Of a DNA stretch of 64,000 bases, positions 34,226-46,039 are shown one piece after another. The stretch covers positions 310,001-374,000 of the forward strand of contig JADPYG010000002.1 of assembly GCA_017654735.1 (NCBI GenBank), in the 5' to 3' direction. The DNA is from Vishniacozyma victoriae (lineage: Eukaryota; Basidiomycota; Tremellomycetes; Tremellales; Bulleribasidiaceae). Numbering within the stretch: the first letter of the stretch is position 1; every line of letters starts with the position of its first letter. The position numbers and the translations under genes are program-made. The notes beneath the pieces are model-generated. The model was given only the letters and a program-made list of their open reading frames with translations, had not been told where the DNA came from and searched no databases.

Positions 34226-36788
34226 TTACTCCTCACTACTTTCCTCTGCCGAAGATGATCTCTCCCTCTCCTTCAGTTCCTCATCATCATCTTCATCTTC
34301 CTCGGGACTACCGTTACCACTACCGCCAGCAGGAGGGATAATCGATCCGGATTGATCAACATTCAACATCCCATTATCCATCGGTCCTGGGGTCATTGAA
34401 CTCGGCATAGGAGTTTGGACTTGAGAATTGGAATGGGATTGAGATTGGAAATTCCAATTACCACCAGGCATCTGAGGCATAGGCGTAGCGATCATTTGTA
34501 AAGGCGTACTCAATCCTTGATGTTGGAGTTGGACCGACATGGGAACTTCATCCTCCCCATACATTGGAGGAGCAGTTTGAGGGATAGCGGATCCTGGATA
34601 ATAACTCCCCGAAGCGGTTTGAGGTTGTTGATTGTATACTGGAGAGGGAGCCGACATGGTTACAGACATTACCCTGTTGTTTGGGTGTGCGTGGGATGGA
34701 GCTCGTCTGTTGGGGAATGGTCGGATTGTCCTTCCGTGTGATGAATGGTGGGATGGGATACGAGGTTGTTGATGTTGTTGATGATAGGCTGAGGGAGGTG
34801 GAGTGGGTAGGGTAAGAGTGACATTGGATAAATCACCAGCGGGGTCGTTGTTACCGGATGAAGGATCCCATTCGATAAACCCAACCTCGATAGCTTGCCA
34901 TTTGTTTTTACCCAATTGTCTACCATCAGCTCCACCCATAATCGAAGAAGAAGACTCACTTGTCCAAAATATCCCTTCGGGTATATTTATAATTCTCTAC
35001 TACTTTTCTCCTAACATCCCGAACAGCGATCCTGGTGTTATAATCCATTTCCTGCCATTTATCCTCAGGACCATCATATTTCCTATCACACCTAGCGGAA
35101 AAAGTATCCAATTGAGCAAGTACCCTTCGACCTCGATGATAATACAATGTCAAATTATCCGCCTTCTCAATAGGAGTAACGGTCGAAGGGATCGAGCCGA
35201 TAAGAGGGACCGATTCGGAATTGATCGTAAGGTCGTTGTTGAGGGTGTAGTAGAATAAGGGGAACATGTGGGGGATATCGGGATATGATTGGAGTAAACC
35301 CCAAAGGGAAAGTTCGACATTAGGTCTTCGGGACTGTACGTCAGTAATCCATCTCAAAGGGATTGGAGAAGAGAGCTGACCTTGGTAGATGATTTCTGAG
35401 CATAGGTCACCCTTCCCCTAGCCCTCTTAGTAGGCCTAAACTCTTCTTCCTCATACGCATCACCATTTGAACTATATTCATCCGAACTTTCTTGTTCCGG
35501 TTCACCATCGAGATCGGCATAGGAAGTACGGCCCACCGAAGCGATACGGCCTGATTGTCGAACTACTGCCTGTCAGCTTTTAGATCAGCAGAGGGTAAAG
35601 GACTGACCTGGACCACCGTACGATGCCTGCCTCTTGTTCTTGTGTTTCCTTCGGTGTCCAGCACCACTACTCTCTTTTCGATACTACCATCAGCTCATTT
35701 CTCACACTCGTGCCATGAAGTAGACTCACAGTCTGCTGACCCAACCCGACATCCTCCATCAATCTCCTATTATCCATAATCTGCTGTCTCCTCTCCCTCT
35801 CATACTCGGTATCCTCACCCATCATGGTCAAATCAGGCTTAACATCCCCTCTAACCGAAGACATATTATAATGTTCCCCGACTCCACCACCATACTGTTG
35901 ACCCTGAGTAGTATTTGTCCTCCAATACAATTCGGTAGGTTGAGGATGAGCTCCTAAACCAAGTCCATGACCGTTATTAGCTTCATATGCTGGAGCGTAA
36001 GAGGCGGGGTATAATCGATTCTTCATACCGAGGTTATTCATTGGATCCGACAACTTTCGCATTTCATCATGAGGTGATAGATGGCCTTGATCGTAGTAAT
36101 GAGGAGTCAAGAGTCGTCCCATTTCATTACCCGCATCAGAAGCTGATGCTCCAGATGTTGACCTTGACATTGGGTAATTTCCGTTGTTGTTGGCATTGTA
36201 ATGACCGTTGTTGAACAAGGAAGGATTGATATGACCTCGAGATTGATCTGATACTTGGATAGTAGGTTGAGGTTGAATACTCGACATATTATACGATTGA
36301 TGGAGTGAAGCGGATGGAGGTGAATGTTGATGGATCCCACCTGCTGAATAAGGAGATGGGGAATATCGAGTACTAGCCGTCTTGTCGGTTGCCGAATGCA
36401 TTGGATGGGCATGGGGGTAAGTCCCCATTATACTTTGACCGTTCTTGGCTTCGTAAAGAGGTGTGGAGGAAGTAGGGAAATACGGAAGAGGAGGAGCGGT
36501 AGGTGGAGGATAATGGTTATAATTGGCAGCATGAGGGATAGGAATAGGAAGAGTCATGGAAGGAGTGAATGGCCTGAAGTGACCGGGGAAAGCGGTAAGT
36601 GGACCATTGTTGTTGTCGTTGATGGCAGGAGAGAAATTGGCGGGAGCGGTCGCTACTGGAGCCAAGTGGTGAGATGCTTGGGAAGCTGGTCTCACTTGTC
36701 GAGGCGAGTCGGCGGGGGAATGATGGAATGCCTGTTGAGACATTGGTCGAGGTTGATCGAAGGTGGCGGCAACTTGGAGAGATGTCAT
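34226..36788 (-). CDS. Unrecognised low-complexity, probably nuclear protein
   Basis: I do not recognise this protein. The N-terminal 350 residues (36788-35720) are rich in Ser, Pro, His, Asn and Tyr, as in fungal transcriptional regulators. Next come basic patches (SSGAGHRRKHKNKR, PTKRARGR) and an acidic Glu run (EPEQESSDEYSS). A conserved-looking folded block follows at about 35360-34850: VELSLWGLLQSYPDIPHMFP, LIGSIPSTVTPIEKADNL, then VVENYKYTRRDILDK spliced to QLGKNKWQAIEVGFIEW. The C-terminus is again Pro/Gln-rich and ends with an acidic-serine tail. The start MTSLQVAATFDQPRP follows an apparent 5'-UTR intron (GTAAGT near 36841, acceptor near 36802). A chromatin-remodeller or transcription-factor subunit is a guess based only on composition. 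Confidence 0.65.
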
Positions 36789-38894
36789 TGCCACTGGTAC
36801 CCTAATCGTCAGCAACACATCACAAGTCGTAGAGGACTTACAGTTGATAAAAGTTATAGGTATGAAAGGGATTTGCGTTATACGAAGGTAACAAATGTAA
36901 CTTGAAGGGTATATGACAAGACTTCTCGTATCCGTTAAAAGGACGATTTGCGCTTGTCTTATATATATCGAGTCACGACTAGTCTAGTCAGCATCGAATA
37001 TACCCGAATCGTATGATCATGCGCAGCATATCCTTCCGAACCATCGAAGCGTTTCATCATCTACCTCTCTCTCATCTCCTATAACGGTGTATAAGGAGAG
37101 GGAGATGACCGAGAAATACGGGAGGTGATCATGAAAGGAGTGAAGGTTCGAGGATACCATTTTCGGTGGAGGTGGTGTAAAGGATGATAGTAAGAAGGAA
37201 GGGGTGATCGCCGGATGGTGGGATATGGTTTAGTTTGAAGGGGATCAATCTTATCATGACGAAGATGATCGGCTTGATTTGAGGTATTTGGGAGAAAGGT
37301 GGAAGGAAGGGTTGCGGTGAAGGATGGGTTCTGAAAGGGGTGAGACTTACGAGAATGGGAAGTAAGAGTAACTATATTTCACTACTTGCCCGTGATGTTT
37401 CGTACGAAGGATGTAAGATGGATGGATTCGATCCTTTCAAGGTATGTCTTCCGGGAATGGTGTTGGAGGTATTCCGAGAGAGGGTATATCTAGCTCGAAA
37501 CGGGATTGGTATCGAAGGTATCGCAAAAGAGGTGTTAAAGGCGGTCTGGCGGTTTCGGTATATCAAAAGATAAGTATAGATGAGATGAGAGATCAAGTTC
37601 GTTCTCCTATACTTATAATCCAATTACTTGTTTACTCGATCAACAAGAAGCTGTCCAACTAAACAGAAGCGCGTGTCGGTATCGATCAACGATCCAGTAT
37701 AATCGTGTAGTGTAATCGTAATCTGGTATTGTCGAATCCTCTCGATATCCCCCTTTCTAATCCTCTGATCCGCGGACAATATTTCTTTACCGTATCCGTA
37801 TCCGTGTACAGCCGAGGACTAACTATGTATCGTATTCCGTATGTATCATTCGTTCGTTTGGTTGTTTGGTCTGAAGGAAGGCAGCGCCGCTGAAAGGATG
37901 AAACGTATGATGCGGATGGGGAAGGGGAAGGTGATGTTGTGTGTGGAGTAATCTTGTTGTGGTGTTTGCCACCAAAATCTATCGTCAGCACCGCACCCAA
38001 TATCAACTCTCTACCACTACTCCATGCATTGGACATAATGATACGAATGTACATGATGACTCACTTCATCAACTAACACCCTCCTTCCGTCGAATGTGGG
38101 GATCCAAAGGTCGAGGAAATATACCTTCAAAGGGATTCAAAGGAGTCGAATATGATTTTCGAGGCCCAACAGCTGATGCCGTTATGCCTTTGGGTGATAT
38201 CCTTTATGCGTGTTTGTCGAGTCGTATCGTATCGCGTAGATTGATAGAGATATGTAATGTATAATATAGTAAGTCGTCGATGATGGTAAGTAACGAAAAA
38301 GGTCAAAGCATCGTCAACCACCAAGAAACGGAGTAGATGACGGTTTTTATTTACAATACATGCTTCTCTCGGAAAAGCGCTTTGTCCACGGCCAAGGCCT
38401 GTGATCACCCTTGCCGCCCCCTAACCCCTAGATTCAACGCGTCCCCCGGTAGTCAAGTAGATTGTGGGGTCCTATCTCTTTTGAATAAAAGGGTCGAGGC
38501 GCGTGTGCAGTGTGTATGTGTGGGTTCTGACTCCGGAGCTCGTTTGGTTGGTGGCAGTGTAGCCCGGTTCGGTCGGGTCGAGGAGTGTTTTGGGTTTATA
38601 GAGCCTATGAAGATTGGACGTGATGATACCCTTGTTTACCTTCTCGATGATCTAGGCTGATGCATTGCCTTGAACATGGTATTCGACGTGTCAGTGTGTT
38701 AGCGTATAAAGTAAGAACACACACAAACATACAATCTCGGTGGCGAATTGTGAAACGTTCATTCAACCCTTTACCCCCTTGTCTTGTTCAGGCACAAATA
38801 CAGTCATCTATAATCTACTGTATACAACACACAAACACGCGTCACTGTGTACACATACTATCATCTGTACTTGTTATTTTCATTCAATCCCGCA
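36789..38894. other. Long gene-poor stretch between the low-complexity protein and BTB4
   Basis: About 2.1 kb without a supportable gene. The left part is probably the promoter and long leader of the minus-strand gene ending at 36788 (TATATATATC near 36960). Small plus-strand open frames at 37340-37573 and about 38089-38264 show no family similarity. The right end holds the BTB4 promoter, with TCAGGCACA at 38788-38796. A noncoding transcript is possible but unsupported. Confidence 0.4.
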
Positions 38895-40041
38895 ATGAGC
38901 TCCGGGAAGAAGCTAGAAACTACTATGGAATTCGTCCAAAGGCTGACAAGGGAGGCGGCGGAGCGTCAAGTAGCCGAAGACCTGGAGAAGAATGGTGAGA
39001 TTGACAAGGAAGAGAAGGAAGAGGAGGGGAAGGAAGAGGAGGTGAAGGAACAGAAGGAAGTGGAAGGGAAGAAGAGAAAGAGGGAATCTGGGATTAAAGT
39101 ATCTGAGCGATACAACGAGGAAGACGCCGACATTACCATCATCTCAAGTGATGGCGTTCCATTCAAGGTACACTCACTCTTCTTGGTACGCGCCTCGTGA
39201 GTACCACTTTCGCGCAATGTGTACATTAGCTAATGAACAGGGCAGTATTCAAGTCGATGCTTGGCGTGGCTCAATCCATAGACCAGCGAGGTCCACTCGA
39301 CTTGACGGACGAATTCGTTGAACATAGCTTGGTCATTAAAGCGATTCTTGATATACTATATGATCAGGAAATTACCTCCTTCAAAGACGACAAGCTCTAC
39401 CACCATGTCATTGAATTCGCTAGAAAGTACGACATGTCTTCCATCCTTAAAACCATCTCGAACCAGCTTCGAGTACACGCTACTTCACCGGATAAAGCAC
39501 ACTGCCTCCGGTTACTAAGAATCGCCATCGACCTGGGTGAATGCGATTTGATGACCGCAATCGTCCGAGCGACATGTGGACACATTTGGCCAACTTACGA
39601 AAAACCCGACTCTTCTCCCTTTCAGTTTCAATTTGGCAGGGGGTCTGATTTCAAACCGATGCCACTCCCAAAGAAACGTGATGAACGGTCAATCTTCCCC
39701 ACCAAGAATCTCTCCCTACCATCACCCAATGTCTCAACCGCGTCGAAAGAGTACATCGAAGGCGGCAAAGCGTTCGATCTAGGAACTTGGCCATATCCCG
39801 AATTTGCCGCTCTCCCACCTCCTCTCGCTTGGGCACTACTTAGAGCCGAGCAGTTGGCTTCTAAAGAGTACCATCACCTTAGAACCGATGCCTTCGGTAG
39901 AGAGCTCCAAAACGTTCTGGATTCAATGTGTGAGTTCAGTCTTCTTTTTGGTTCTGCTTAGGTAGCTGACACTCTGCTGTAGATCCTATGAACGTCGAGA
40001 TGATCGGAAATGGGAATGTGGCATCTGGCAGGAGGAGGTAG
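38895..40041 (+). CDS. BTB4: BTB/POZ-like protein
   Basis: Three exons, about 350 residues. The start MSSGKKLETTMEFVQRLTRE leads into a long Glu/Lys-rich segment with a nuclear-signal-like GKKRKRESG. The core SERYNEEDADITIISSDGVP then FKVHSLFLVRAS is followed by the conserved phase-2 intron (39197-39240) and AVFKSMLGVAQS. Next are QRGPLDLTDEFVEHSLVIKA, a helical HHVIEFARKYDMSSIL, and the C-terminal motif FDLGTWPYPEFAALPPPLAW then ALLRAEQLASK. A phase-1 terminal intron joins to YPMNVEMIGNGNVASGRRR, TAG at 40039-40041. It opens the plus-strand tandem block BTB4-BTB9 and is closest to BTB5. Confidence 0.82.
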
Positions 40042-40352
40042 AATGAGGGAAGAAGTCGCGTATTGGGCAAGGGAGATTGTTGTTGTTTGTAAATAGATCG
40101 TATCGTAAAGAAGGAATAATAGCATCATTCATAGAGTTCATGAAACGCATTAGCATGGTCTGATATTTCGTCTTGAAGGCATAACCACCTGAGCCTTGAT
40201 CCCATCATCACGGTACATGCCGAGAGCATTAGTGACCAACATGAAACGTTCAACCAACTTAGCAGGTAAGGGACACACGTAAACATCCCTCCAACACACC
40301 AGACGCGTCACTGTATTGTCACATCCACTCTTTGTGAAACAATCACTCTCAA
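40042..40352 (+). other. BTB4-BTB5 intergenic region
   Basis: The BTB4 3' flank has GTTGTTGTTTGTAA near 40077-40091, shared with other BTB genes. ACGCGTCACTGT at about 40304 also occurs before BTB4 (about 38836). No gene is seen. Confidence 0.45.
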
Positions 40353-41573
40353 ATGAGAGGAGAATCAAGCAAGTCTCGCATGAACCGGCTGGGTAGAGAA
40401 GCGGAGGAGGATATACAGGAACGAGAGGACCAAATGAGTAGGGAACATCCTGAAGGGAAGATGTCTGAGTTTACGATCAACAAGGAAGTCAACTGGAAAG
40501 TTGGAGATCAACAAGGAAACAACGATGAGGAAAGAGGCAAAGGAAAGAAGAGGAGACTGAACTCCGACACTCACCTTTCGGAACGGTACAACGAAGACGA
40601 TGCCGACATTGTCATCATTTCCAGCGATGGCGTTGCGTTCAAGGTTCATTCACTCTTGTTGACTCGAGCTTCGTAAGTCACCTGCTCCACCGCACATGAC
40701 ATGCTAATCAGCAGGTCAGTATTCAAAAACATGCTCGGTATCGCTCAATCCAACTCGCAAAGAGACCCAATCGATCTTACCGATTCGTTCGTCGAACTGA
40801 GTGTAGTCATCTGGACAGTACTCGATATACTATACGATCAAGAAGTCATTTCCTTCCATGACGATAAGCTATATCACCACGTCATCGAATTCGCTAGGAA
40901 ATACGATATGGGAATCTTACTCAAGACCATGTCAAAGGAGATTAGGGTTCATGCCACGTCACCCGATAAAGGTCATGATGTCCTTGGATTGTTCCGAATT
41001 GCGATCGATTTGGGTGATTACGAGTTGATGGCTGCTATCGTACGAGCAAAGGGGAGTCATGCTTGGCCGTTGCTGGCGAAGAAAGATCAAGAATCAGAAC
41101 TGAATGCGTTATTCCCTTCATCGAACCTCACTTTACCTAAACCGCTCATCACCGGCTCGACCAAAGAATATGTTCCAGGTGCTAAAGCGTTCGATCTTGG
41201 AGGACGGCCTTATTCGACTTTTGCTGCTTTACCTACTCCACTCGCTTGGGCGATACTTCGAGCTCACCACACCGACCAAAAACCATTCCTGTCGGACGGT
41301 ATAGAGTCTATAGGGAAAGAACTCGAGAAGGTATTGGAATCAATGTGTGAGTCTCGACTCTCTCCGTTAGTTATTGCTGACATGGTAGATCCCCGACCCT
41401 TCAACAACAACAATCACAATGCGGAAGAAGAAGCAGGAGTCGCCCTACCAGTTCGAGGTTTCTTATTTGGCCGTCCTGCCGGAACCTTATCGTTCTCTCC
41501 CGGTAACTCTACCGCACTCCCTCCATTTCCATTTTCTTCCTCTGGCAATAATGCTGGTGCATTGTCCGGATAG
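40353..41573 (+). CDS. BTB5: BTB/POZ-like protein with extended C-terminal tail
   Basis: Three exons, about 380 residues. MRGESSKSRMNRLGREAEED begins a charged leader with GKKRRLNSD, a possible nuclear signal. The core SERYNEDDADIVIISSDGVA then FKVHSLLLTRAS, phase-2 intron, SVFKNMLGIAQS follows. The motif HHVIEFARKYDMGILLKTMS is nearly that of BTB4. The C-terminal motif is FDLGGRPYSTFAALPTPLAW then AILRAHHTDQK. After the terminal intron (about 41347-41388) the last exon is longer than in relatives: YPRPFNNNNHNAEEEAGVAL, then a Gly/Ser/Pro/Phe-rich tail, TAG at 41571-41573. That 42-bp intron is a multiple of three without a stop, so its retention would keep the frame. Confidence 0.82.
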
Positions 41574-41871
41574 GAGAATTGTAATTTAAGAATGGACATT
41601 ACTGTTGTTGTTTGTAAGCCCATGTTTCGTACATTGGTAGCATCATTGATAAGGTATGTATCATAGTAGCATATCCTGTTAGTCCATACTTCGGCGTCCG
41701 GATTTGGCTCATGGACGGAGCTGATAGGTCACGGCGGTATAGGTATCGAGGTGTAGTGGTGGCGACTCCGAGCTAAGACGTCATCTATCAATCTATCAGG
41801 CACAAGGTTCTTCAAACCCCACCTTCCTTTAAAATTCAGTATCGTCACATCATCACATTAACACATACAAT

Positions 41872-42857
41872 ATGAGGGATGAAGGTGGATTCGAAACCAT
41901 GAAGACCTTGCTAGAACAATTGCCGGAGACAGTAAATAACGGGAATGGAGGAGAGATCAAAGGAAAGGAAGGGAAAGAACTCAAGATGTCGGAGAGATAT
42001 AATGAGGATGATGCAGATGTGACGATCATCTCTAGTGATGGGGTTGTCTTCAAGGTCCACTCCTTTCTTCTTCTTAGGGCTTCGTACGTCCATCCTTAAC
42101 CCTCATCACTTTGTGAGCTAACATTAGGCCGGTGTTTAAGAACATGATCGGACTAGCCAAGTCCGACTCCCAACGGGATCCCATCACATTGACCGATAAA
42201 CCTCTTGAACTCTCCCTAGTGGTCAAAGCCACTCTCGACATCCTCTACGATCGGGAAGTAGCTTCCTTCAAAGACGCCAATCTATATCATCAAGTCATCG
42301 AGTTCGCCCGAAAATGGGATATGCCAGTTATCCTTAAAACCATTTCAACCCAAATCCTCGTCCATACCAATTCAGAAGGTCTAAACAGCCACATCAACCA
42401 GTTTTTCAGCTTAGCTGTCGATTTAGCCGAACCTAAACTCCTTACCGCGATCATGAGGTCGAAAGTCGGAAGAGTATGGGGAGATCCTATTCCAAACCCG
42501 GAAGAGGGGATCAGTCGATTATTCCAAGAAAAAAGCCTTTCCATAGGTCCGCCTATCCTCAACGAGGATGCTGAACGATGTCTAAAGGGCGCTCCCTGTT
42601 TCGAATTGGGTGGATGGCCTTATTCAAAATTCGCCGCGGTACCTACTCTGATCGTATGGGCCCTGTTGCGAGCTTCCGAGACGGCGGATCTAGCGTACAA
42701 GAATCATGTACCTGAGTTCTTGTTGGTGGAGTTTCAGAAGTTGATGGAATCAATGTGTGAGTCGATATTCATTACCTGATACTGTACCTCCTGCTGATGA
42801 CTCCTGATAGATCCGAAAGATGTCAGCAAAGCAAATGGAACAGGACCCTCGTCTTGA
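41872..42857 (+). CDS. BTB6: BTB/POZ-like protein
   Basis: Three exons, about 295 residues. The short leader MRDEGGFETMKTLLEQLPET precedes MSERYNEDDADVTIISSDGV then VFKVHSFLLLRAS. The phase-2 intron (about 42084-42127) leads to PVFKNMIGLAKS and QRDPITLTDKPLELSLVVKA. The helical middle is YHQVIEFARKWDMPVILKTI, and the C-terminal motif FELGGWPYSKFAAVPTLIVW then ALLRASETA. A phase-1 terminal intron joins YPKDVSKANGTGPSS with TGA at 42855-42857. TCAGGCACA lies 76 bp before the ATG. The decayed fragment at 48950-49030 resembles exon 2 of this gene most. Confidence 0.82.
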
Positions 42858-43193
42858 TAGGATGGATAGCTTTTGTAGCTTGAGGACGGGAGGGTATGTG
42901 GTAAATCTCGGTGACGAAGTATGAAGGATATGTTGTAGTTTGTAATCGCATGGTATCGTCTAGATGAGTAGCATGATGAATAGGAAGCATGTGAATCAGG
43001 CGCATCTCCCTGTGAACCAGCTTGGGATGATATAGATATTCCAACATGATCTTCTACATGCGAGTCGCATCATCAGTCAGTGGAGGGATAGTAGAAAATA
43101 TCAGACTTCATACACAACTCACTCACCAGGCACACCACATCGTCCGGTAATCTCACCGTTGATCATAGCACAATCAATTCAACATATTATACC
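42858..43193 (+). other. BTB6-BTB7 intergenic region
   Basis: Holds the GTTGTAGTTTGTAATCGCAT 3' motif (42932 onward) and CCAGGCACA at 43126-43134, 60-70 bp before BTB7. No gene is seen. Confidence 0.45.
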
Positions 43194-44162
43194 ATGGTGG
43201 ATTCAGTCGGCTTGGATACGATGGATGAAATCGTGGATGTACTTGAGGATATAAAGTCAGGAAGGGATATAGAGTCTGGAAAGGATATCAAGCTTTCAGA
43301 GGGGTATAAGGAAGAAGACGCGGATATCATGATTATCTCGAGTGATGGCGTTGGATTCAAGGTTCATTCGTTCCTGCTATTACGGGCTTCGTAAGTGATG
43401 ATAAGATACTCGATGAGCTAATTATCAGATCAGTCTTCAAGAATATGATCAGTATCGCCCAGTCCGAAATACAGCGAGATCCTATCACTCTCACCGATGA
43501 GCATGTAGAGTGTAGTCTTGTAGTTAAAGCGACCCTCGATATCCTTTACAATCACGAAGTCGTCTTGTTCGACAACGACACCCAATATTGCTACGTTGTC
43601 GAATTTGCCCGCAAATGGGATATGTCCACTGTCCTCAAGACCATTTCGATGCAACTGCGTCTACACTCCATCTCGACGGAGAAGGGGAATCATCCACTGC
43701 GATTACTTCGGATTGCCATCGCCTTGGGAGAGAACGAAACCATATCAACCATAATCAGATCGGCATGCGGAAAGGCTTGGCCTATGAGCGGAGGCGGCGA
43801 GAAACAAAAAGGGAACTTACCCTACAAACCTCCCACTTTACCAGAACCGACCCTCTCGGAGGGGACGAAAGGTTTTCTCAAAGGCGCCCCTGTCTTTGAC
43901 CTAGGCGGATGGCCTTATGCGAACTTTGCCGAGCTACCTTCCCCGCTTGTTTGGGCATTGCTTCGAGCAGGCACCACTTTGGACCAGTCCTACGTAGCCC
44001 GAACTAGTGCTAGCTTGGCGACGGAGGTCCAGAAGTTGATGGATATCATGTGTGAGTCACTAATCAGATCCTCACCAATCACGCCGAACCAATTACTGAT
44101 TGCCAATCGTAGATCCGAACGAAACCGCAAAATCGGAGAACGGGGGAGGAACATCTGCTTGA
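43194..44162 (+). CDS. BTB7: BTB/POZ-like protein
   Basis: Three exons, about 290 residues. MVDSVGLDTMDEIVDVLEDI precedes a Lys/Asp/Glu linker and the core GYKEEDADIMIISSDGVGFK then VHSFLLLRAS. The phase-2 intron (43392-43430) leads to SVFKNMISIAQS and RDPITLTDEHVECSLVVKAT. The middle is CYVVEFARKWDMSTVLKTIS. The C-terminal motif is FDLGGWPYANFAELPSPLVW then ALLRAGTTLD. A phase-1 terminal intron (about 44052-44112) joins YPNETAKSENGGGTSA, TGA at 44160-44162. Read-through of that intron stays open to 44182, which would give a different basic tail. The acidic residues of the BTB core match BTB6 and BTB8 closely. Confidence 0.82.
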
Positions 44163-44460
44163 GTACTGCCTGGGTCGGATAGAAGGACAATGAGACGACG
44201 GGATGGCGGCGGAGGATTAGAGGCTGTTATTGTACAACGATAGTATCGTAAGAACAGTGATATTATGGATCGTGGTACATGTATGAACCGCATCGCCCCG
44301 ATTCCTAGTCAGATCATATGAGTCTATGGAATGGACGCGGTGGAATTAGGGAGAATGGGTGACGATGTTGAAACAACTTACCTTTCCATCAGGCACATCG
44401 GCCAACGACTTCCCGCCAACATACCAGTCTTCTTTACTTACTGTTTCACTTTCATAACCA

Positions 44461-45506
44461 ATGTCCGCAGATCGTATGGAAACGACAAGAGCTCGCATTG
44501 CTGAGTTAACGAAAAGAATCAAGGATGACCTGGGACAGGTATCTGATGAGGAAGAGGAAGCGAGTATGGATGATATCAAGATGGAGGATAGTCTGGAAAC
44601 ACAAGAACAGGTCGAGTCGGGGTCAAAGACATCGGAACGATACAACGAGGATAGTGCCGATATGACCCTGGTTTCCAGTGATGGAGTCACGTTCAAGGTC
44701 CATTCGTTCGCCCTCCTGAGAAATTCGTAAGTTCTCCATCCATCCTCGAACGTAAAAGTGAGCTAAACGTCAGATCAGTATTCGACTCGATGATATCGTG
44801 TGCCCAATCGAGTTCCCAGCGCGATATCATCCATTTGACCGATCAATTCGTCGAGCATAGTCAAGTCATCAAAGTCACTTTGGATATCCTGTACCACCGA
44901 GGAATCACCTCGTTCCGAAACGAAAGACTTTATCAACACGTAATTGAATTCGCTCGAAAGTGGGAGATCCCAGTCGTCCTCGAGACCATCACGAAAGAAC
45001 TCCGCCTTCAAGCCAACTATCCCAAAGCATTCAAGTTGATCATTCGAATGTTTCGGCTCTCAATCAATCTGGGTGAACACGACGTTATCATCGCAGTCAT
45101 CAAGGCTTGGGGTGGGAAATCCTGGGGGACGAACACTTCTCCCTCCAATTCCACCAATAAACCCGACCACTCGTTCTTTCCCGCGACTACACCTACACTT
45201 CCGGAACCCACTATCGAAGGCGCCCTTCTAAAGTACATTGAAGGAGCCCCTATTTTCGAATTAGGAGGTTGGCCTTTCGCTACATTTTCCGAATTGCCCT
45301 TACCTCTCATATGGGCTATCCTTCGAGCCGGACAACTTGCTAAAGGGCGTCACACGGATGCGATGGCGACAGAGCTCAAGAAGGTGCTTGATTTGATGTG
45401 TAGGTGGGAGTATCCTCATATTGTCGGAAACCTATGGCTGACTCCTCTCACAGATCCCCCAACTACCTTCTCGTCCGCGGGAGGCTCATCGGCACCACCT
45501 GCCTAG
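44461..45506 (+). CDS. BTB8: BTB/POZ-like protein
   Basis: Three exons, about 325 residues. The leader MSADRMETTRARIAELTKRI could form a short amphipathic helix and is followed by an acidic stretch. The core is SERYNEDSADMTLVSSDGVT then FKVHSFALLRNS. The phase-2 intron (44729-44775) leads to SVFDSMISCAQS and RDIIHLTDQFVEHSQVIKVT. QHVIEFARKWEIPVVLETIT is the middle, and FELGGWPFATFSELPLPLIW then AILRAGQLAKG the C-terminal motif. The terminal intron (about 45401-45453), also stop-free and in frame, joins YPPTTFSSAGGSSAPPA with TAG at 45504-45506. TCAGGCACA lies 72 bp before the ATG. Confidence 0.82.
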
Positions 45507-46039
45507 GGCGTTCCTTGACATTGAGATTCTTTCTCGGCTTTCGTAGTGAGGATGAAAGGGCTGTTCATGTTTTGTAATCGCATAGTATTGTGTTGAGAAG
45601 TAGCATTATTGAGAAGAGGTATGATTCCTAGTAGCATGACCTTGACTCGATTATCTCGCTTGTTCAGTCAGATGAGACTTTACGAACGACCCATGTGATA
45701 CCATGTTGAGACTACCGGTCCATGACCCTGACGTAACAACTGAAGAGCTTGGCGTCAATTAACTGGTCTTCCGTCACTCTTTGTCACTCTTGATATCTAC
45801 TTGGATGTACTACATGCACAGCTGGAATACCAAAGAATCCATACGGCACATTCAGACATGGTCTAAATAGGACGGACGAGATTGGAGGGTCCGTGCGGGG
45901 GTGACGCGACGTGGTTTGATGGATTGATGACTGGTACTCATTCGCTTCTTATCAATCACACTCGATATCGATACCGAAAGAGTACCTGACGAATCAATCC
46001 TACAGACCACAGGTGAAGCATATATTGCAGGAGTGAATC
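45507..46039 (+). other. BTB8-BTB9 intergenic region
   Basis: 533 bp with the shared 3' motif (TTTTGTAATCGCATAGTATT near 45570) and the BTB9 promoter. A GAGCTTGGCGTCAATT at about 45748 resembles GGCTTGGCGTTCATT near 48749 downstream of BTB9, hinting at duplicated flanks. No gene is seen. Confidence 0.4.

Noticed and set aside
37340..37573. 77-codon plus-strand frame in the gene-poor stretch
   Set aside because: Isolated, with no similarity and no splice signals linking it to other exons.
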